From Hydrogenophaga sp. SL48 (GTDB taxonomy: Bacteria > Pseudomonadota > Gammaproteobacteria > Burkholderiales > Burkholderiaceae_C), in NCBI RefSeq assembly GCF_021729865.1, contig NZ_CP063400.1, forward strand, positions 62,001 to 126,000: DNA of 64,000 nt. The letters are read 5' to 3'. The notes beneath the pieces are model-generated. The model did not search any database. It saw only the letters and a list, made by a program, of their open reading frames with translations, and was not told where the DNA came from. Shown in pieces: positions 60,803-64,000 of the stretch (position 1 is its first letter; the number at the start of each line of letters is the position of its first letter). Both the position numbers and the translations under genes were made by a program.

Positions 60803-62278
60803 TTAAAAAGGAAACGGTGGTGGCGCGTCCTTGACGGTGATCCACTGCCACTGCGTGTACTCGTCGATGTCGGCCGGGCCGCCCACGCTGCCGCCGTTGC
60901 CACCGATGCCGGGGCCGCCGAAGGGGTTGGTGCACTCGTCGCAAACGGTCTGGTCGTTGATGTGGACCATGCCGGCGCGCAGGCGCTGGCCGATGGCCAG
61001 GGCGCGGCCGATCGAGGGGCTGATCACCGCAGCGGCCAGGCCACCCTGGCTGGTGTTGGCCAGTTGCACGGCCTCGTCGTCGGTGCTGAAGGTGACCAGG
61101 TTGACCACCGGGCCGAAGGGCTCTTCGTCGAACGAGCGGATGCCGGGCTTCACGCCCGAGAGCACGGTGGGCTTGTAGCAAAGGCCCTCGTAGGTGCCGC
61201 CGGCTTCAAGCACGGCACCTTGCTTGATGCTGTCCTGAATCACGTCATCGAAATGCTTCAGTTGCTTGGCGTCGATCATTGGGCCCAGGGCCACCTGACC
61301 GCTGGCGCCGTCGCCCACCGGCAGGTGCGTGGCCTTGCCGACCATGCGCGCCTTGAAGCCTTCGGCGATGGACTCGTGCACCAGGATGCGGTTGGCCGCC
61401 ATGCAGATCTGGCCCTGGTGGAACCAGGCGCCGAACGCGGCGGCACTGGCGGCGGCGTCGAGGTCGGCGTCTTCCAGCACGATCAGGTTGTTGGCACCGC
61501 CCAGCTCCAGCGACACCTTCTTCAGGTGTTCACCGGCCAGTGCGCCGATGCGCCGGCCCACGGCGGGCGAGCCGGTGAAGGCGATCATGGGCACGCGTGG
61601 GTCGACCACCAGCGCCTCGCCGGCTTCGGCGTCGCCGGGCAGCACCTGCAGCACACCGGCGGGCAGGCCGGCCTCCTCGAACACGCGGGCGATGATGAAA
61701 CCGCCGCTCACGGGGGTGCGCGTGTCGGGCTTGAGCACCACCGCGTTGCCCAGCGCCAGCGCCGGGGCCACCGCGCGCAGGCTCAGGATCAGCGGGAAGT
61801 TGAACGGCGAGATCACACCCACCACGCCGTGCGGCACGCGCCGTGCAAACGACAAGCGGCCGGCCGCGGCGGGCAACACCTGGCCCTGGGCCTGCATGGG
61901 CAGGGCTGCGGCGAGGTGGCACAAGGTGATGGACTCGTTCACCTCGTGTTGTCCCTTGGGCAGGATGCCGCCGGTTTCGCGGGCGATGGTCAGTGCCAGC
62001 TCCGCGAAGTGCTGCTGAAAGATCGCGGCGGCGCGGTGGAACACGGCCGAGCGTTCGCGCGGACCCATGGCGGCCCAGGCGGGTTGGGCCGCATGCGCAC
62101 GGCCGATGGCGGCGCGCATGTCGGCCGCGCTGGCGATGCCCACTTGCGAGAGCACCTGGCCCGTGGCCGGTTCCTTCACATCGCGCACGCTGGCGAGTGC
62201 GGTGGACCATGTGCCGTCGAAGGCTTTGCCCGACGTGAGGCGGCTGTCGAGCCAGACCGGATTTTCGGAAACACCCAT
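60803..62278 (-). CDS. Aryl-aldehyde dehydrogenase (benzaldehyde/vanillin/coniferyl aldehyde type)
   Basis: A 491-residue NAD-dependent aldehyde dehydrogenase. The catalytic Glu lies in SLELGGANNLIVLED, the catalytic Cys in HQGQICMAANRILVH, and the substrate-domain block is ISPFNFPLILSLRAVAPAL. The C-terminus (EYTQWQWITVKDAPPPFPF) is characteristic of benzaldehyde and vanillin dehydrogenases such as XylC. With the CalA-like enzyme it would take an aryl alcohol to the acid. The Met at 62278 follows an AGGAG; the frame is open upstream. It is the first gene of the operon, behind a sigma-54 type promoter. Confidence 0.9.
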   Translation of the reverse strand: MGVSENPVWLDSRLTSGKAFDGTWSTALASVRDVKEPATGQVLSQVGIASAADMRAAIGRAHAAQPAWAAMGPRERSAVFHRAAAIFQQHFAELALTIARETGGILPKGQHEVNESITLCHLAAALPMQAQGQVLPAAAGRLSFARRVPHGVVGVISPFNFPLILSLRAVAPALALGNAVVLKPDTRTPVSGGFIIARVFEEAGLPAGVLQVLPGDAEAGEALVVDPRVPMIAFTGSPAVGRRIGALAGEHLKKVSLELGGANNLIVLEDADLDAAASAAAFGAWFHQGQICMAANRILVHESIAEGFKARMVGKATHLPVGDGASGQVALGPMIDAKQLKHFDDVIQDSIKQGAVLEAGGTYEGLCYKPTVLSGVKPGIRSFDEEPFGPVVNLVTFSTDDEAVQLANTSQGGLAAAVISPSIGRALAIGQRLRAGMVHINDQTVCDECTNPFGGPGIGGNGGSVGGPADIDEYTQWQWITVKDAPPPFPF

Positions 62279-62333
62279 TGTTTTGCTCCTGAGGTTGTTG
62301 CTGCACACCAGGCGGTGGCTGCGCTCAGAGTTC

Positions 62334-62348
62334 GCAACGGCTGTACCA
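62334..62348 (-). promoter_or_regulatory. Candidate sigma-54 promoter for the aryl-alcohol operon
   Basis: On the minus strand TGGTACAGCCGTTGC gives the invariant GG-N10-GC spacing of -24/-12 promoters and matches TGGCAC/TTGC at most positions. The -12 GC is about 56 nt before the aldehyde dehydrogenase ATG. The divergent gene is a XylR-type sigma-54 activator, which supports the call. Confidence 0.65.
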
Positions 62349-62398
62349 GGCACCGCTGCACGAGGCCGCCGACATCGCAAAAAGGGCGGGTGCTTCAG

Positions 62399-62421
62399 AG
62401 GGAAAGATCCGGACTTTCCCT
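62399..62421. promoter_or_regulatory. Palindrome, candidate upstream activator site
   Basis: AGGGAAAG and CTTTCCCT form a perfect inverted repeat with 8-nt arms and a 7-nt spacer. Its centre is about 90 bp upstream of the start site predicted from the sigma-54 promoter. It could be the enhancer bound by the divergent XylR-like activator. It does not match the known XylR site, so the assignment rests on position. Confidence 0.45.
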
Positions 62422-62533
62422 AGGGCGTAAAACGGCCGCATCACCTAGCCTGAGGTGGGGCATTTATTTATGATGAGTAACTAAATTTGATGTGCCTGTT
62501 TTCACCAGACATCAAAAAATTCACCTGAGCGCC

Positions 62534-64000
62534 ATGCCCAAACAACGGATCTCCCTGGCCGATCTGGCCCGCCTCGCGAGCGCCCATCCGGCGGCGTCCG
62601 GGCGGCCCCGCGAGCCGTTGCCGCTGGCGGGTTTTGACGCCAGCGCCATCAGCCAGCAGGCCCACCCGACGGTGGCCGACCTGAGCGAGTGCCTGTTCTT
62701 CTCGCCGGGCGACGGCCGCATCTGGCTGCAGGACCAACGCATGGTGCTGCTGCATTCCGAGGCGGTGGGCTCGCTGCGGCGGGAATTGATCGAGAGCATT
62801 GGCCTGGACAAGGCGCGCGGGCTGCTCACACGGGCGGGCTACGTGAGCGGCGCGCGCGATGCGCAGCTGGTGCGCAAACAGTGGCCCGACGCCGACCCGA
62901 GCGCCGCCGCCATGGCCGGCACGCGCCTGCACGCGCTGGAGGGCGTGGTCAAGGTGGAGCTGGTGCACGCCAGCTACGACGCGGCTGCGGGCGCGTACGA
63001 GGGCGAGTTTCTCTGGCACAACTCCAGCGAAGACGACGAGCACATCGCCGCCTACGGCGTGGGCGGGTCGCCGGCCTGCTGGATGCAGGTGGGCTACGCC
63101 ACCGGCTACGTCAGCACCCTGTTCGGCCGCCTGGTCGTGTTTCGCGAGGTGAACTGCCGCTCTTCCGGCGACGCCCACTGCCGCGTGATCGGCAAGTCCG
63201 CCGACCTCTGGGACGACGTGCAGCAAGACCTGCGTTACCTGAACGCGCAGTCCTTCGTCGGCGGCACCGCCGCGCCCGAGGACGGCGTGGTGCCGGTGGC
63301 CGATCTGGAGGCCTACGCGGCCGCCAACCCCGGCCCGGACCAGACCATGGTCGGCGCCTCGTCCGCGTTCAACGCGGCTTGCCACATGCTCCAGCGCGTG
63401 GCGCCCACCACGGCCACGGTGCTGTTCACCGGCGAGTCGGGCGTGGGCAAGGAGATGTTTGCCAGCACCCTGCACCGCATCAGCGCGCGCGCCGCCCAGC
63501 CCTTCGTCGCGATCAACTGCGCGGCCATCCCCGAGACCCTGATGGAGTCGGAGCTGTTTGGCGTGGAGCGCGGCGCCTACACCGGCGCGGGCGCTTCACG
63601 CGCCGGGCGTTTTGAGCGGGCCCACGGCGGCACGCTGTTTCTTGACGAGGTCGGCACCCTGAGTTTTGTGGCACAGGGCAAGCTGCTGCGAGCGCTGCAG
63701 GAAGGGGAGGTGGAGCGCGTGGGCGGCAGCAAGACCATCGGCGTGGACGTGCGCGTGATCGCGGCGACCAACGTGGACCTGCGCCAGGCGGTGCGTGAGG
63801 GGCACTTTCGCGAAGACCTCTTTTTCCGACTGAACGTGTTCCCCATTCACCTGCCCCCGCTGCGCGACCGGCGCGACGACATCCCGCTGCTGATGGGCCA
63901 CTTCCTCGCGCACTACAACAAGCGGCACCGCCGCAGCGTGGCCGGCTTCAGCCAGGCCGCCGTGAAGGCCATGTACAACTACCGCTTCCCGGGCAACATC
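62534..64000 (+). CDS. XylR/DmpR-family sigma-54-dependent activator (C-terminus beyond window)
   Basis: 489 codons of a sigma-54 activator are visible. The XylR-type N-terminal sensor domain contains [20 protein letters not shown]. The V4R domain follows, with the Cys of [16 protein letters not shown]. The AAA+ domain starts near residue 270, with Walker [12 protein letters not shown], a GAYTGA form of the sigma-54 contact loop, and [12 protein letters not shown] as Walker B. The DNA-binding helix-turn-helix lies past the window edge. Members sense aromatics directly. It is transcribed away from the aldehyde dehydrogenase operon, which it very likely controls. Confidence 0.92.
   Translation, partial: MPKQRISLADLARLASAHPAASGRPREPLPLAGFDASAISQQAHPTVADLSECLFFSPGDGRIWLQDQRMVLLHSEAVGSLRRELIESIGLDKARGLLTRAGYVSGARDAQLVRKQWPDADPSAAAMAGTRLHALEGVVKVELVHASYDAAAGAYEGEFLWHNSSEDDEHIAAYGVGGSPACWMQVGYATGYVSTLFGRLVVFREVNCRSSGDAHCRVIGKSADLWDDVQQDLRYLNAQSFVGGTAAPEDGVVPVADLEAYAAANPGPDQTMVGASSAFNAACHMLQRVAPTTATVLFTGESGVGKEMFASTLHRISARAAQPFVAINCAAIPETLMESELFGVERGAYTGAGASRAGRFERAHGGTLFLDEVGTLSFVAQGKLLRALQEGEVERVGGSKTIGVDVRVIAATNVDLRQAVREGHFREDLFFRLNVFPIHLPPLRDRRDDIPLLMGHFLAHYNKRHRRSVAGFSQAAVKAMYNYRFPGNI

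Overview
The window is high-GC bacterial DNA with tightly packed, often 4-nt-overlapping operons. It carries Burkholderiales-type porins, many orphan branched-chain-amino-acid-type binding proteins and aromatic catabolism genes. This fits a betaproteobacterium of the Comamonadaceae (Hydrogenophaga/Acidovorax/Variovorax-like). The genus is inference; no rRNA or housekeeping marker is present.

1-14.2 kb is a catabolic block of visibly lower GC than the rest. In order it holds: the tail of a cupin protein, an enolase paralogue with two altered active-site residues, an NAD(P)H-FMN reductase, a homoprotocatechuate-dioxygenase-like VOC enzyme, an AhpD/CMD-like protein, an orphan ABC binding protein, a zinc-type alcohol dehydrogenase, EtfBA, a CaiB/BaiF CoA-transferase, a DoxX/porin pair on the minus strand, a LacI-type regulator, a D-2-hydroxyacid dehydrogenase and an APH-fold kinase. 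One palindromic operator motif recurs upstream of the dioxygenase, the porin and the regulator itself, suggesting a single LacI regulon. The block ends at a degenerate IS3-family transposase remnant.

14.2-17.5 kb holds that remnant, a 5'-truncated DUF6916-like gene, a GNAT acetyltransferase and three diverged phage-tail-collar (microcystin-dependent-protein type) genes with no other phage genes.

17.7-47.2 kb is the most unusual part. A 2288-residue exported protein made of putative-Ig (He_PIG), Calx-beta and DUF11-type repeats is followed by a 1217-residue outer-membrane barrel protein. A complete MSHA-like type IV pilus/type II-like assembly locus comes next: PilO/MshJ-like, MshI-like, MshK/PilP-like, secretin, MshN-like TPR, MshM/GspA-like ATPase, MshE-like ATPase and MshG-like platform. 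It includes seven prepilin-like proteins, three of them oversized with an additional Ala-rich hydrophobic segment. No prepilin peptidase or retraction ATPase lies in the window. I infer a surface appendage or secretion machine with a giant adhesin-like partner.

47.3-52.2 kb is a three-gene signalling operon: a NMT1/SsuA-like binding lipoprotein, a multi-PAS histidine kinase and a single-domain response regulator.

52.3-62.3 kb (minus strand) is a ten-gene operon. It encodes an aryl-aldehyde dehydrogenase, a branched-chain-type ABC importer (binding protein, LivG, LivF, LivH, LivM), a CalA-like coniferyl-alcohol dehydrogenase, a second binding protein, a phenol-pathway outer-membrane channel and an alpha/beta hydrolase. 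It reads divergently from a XylR/DmpR-type sigma-54 activator, which runs off the window end. A -24/-12 (GG-N10-GC) sequence lies directly upstream of the operon. Together they look like uptake and oxidation of a lignin-type aromatic alcohol.
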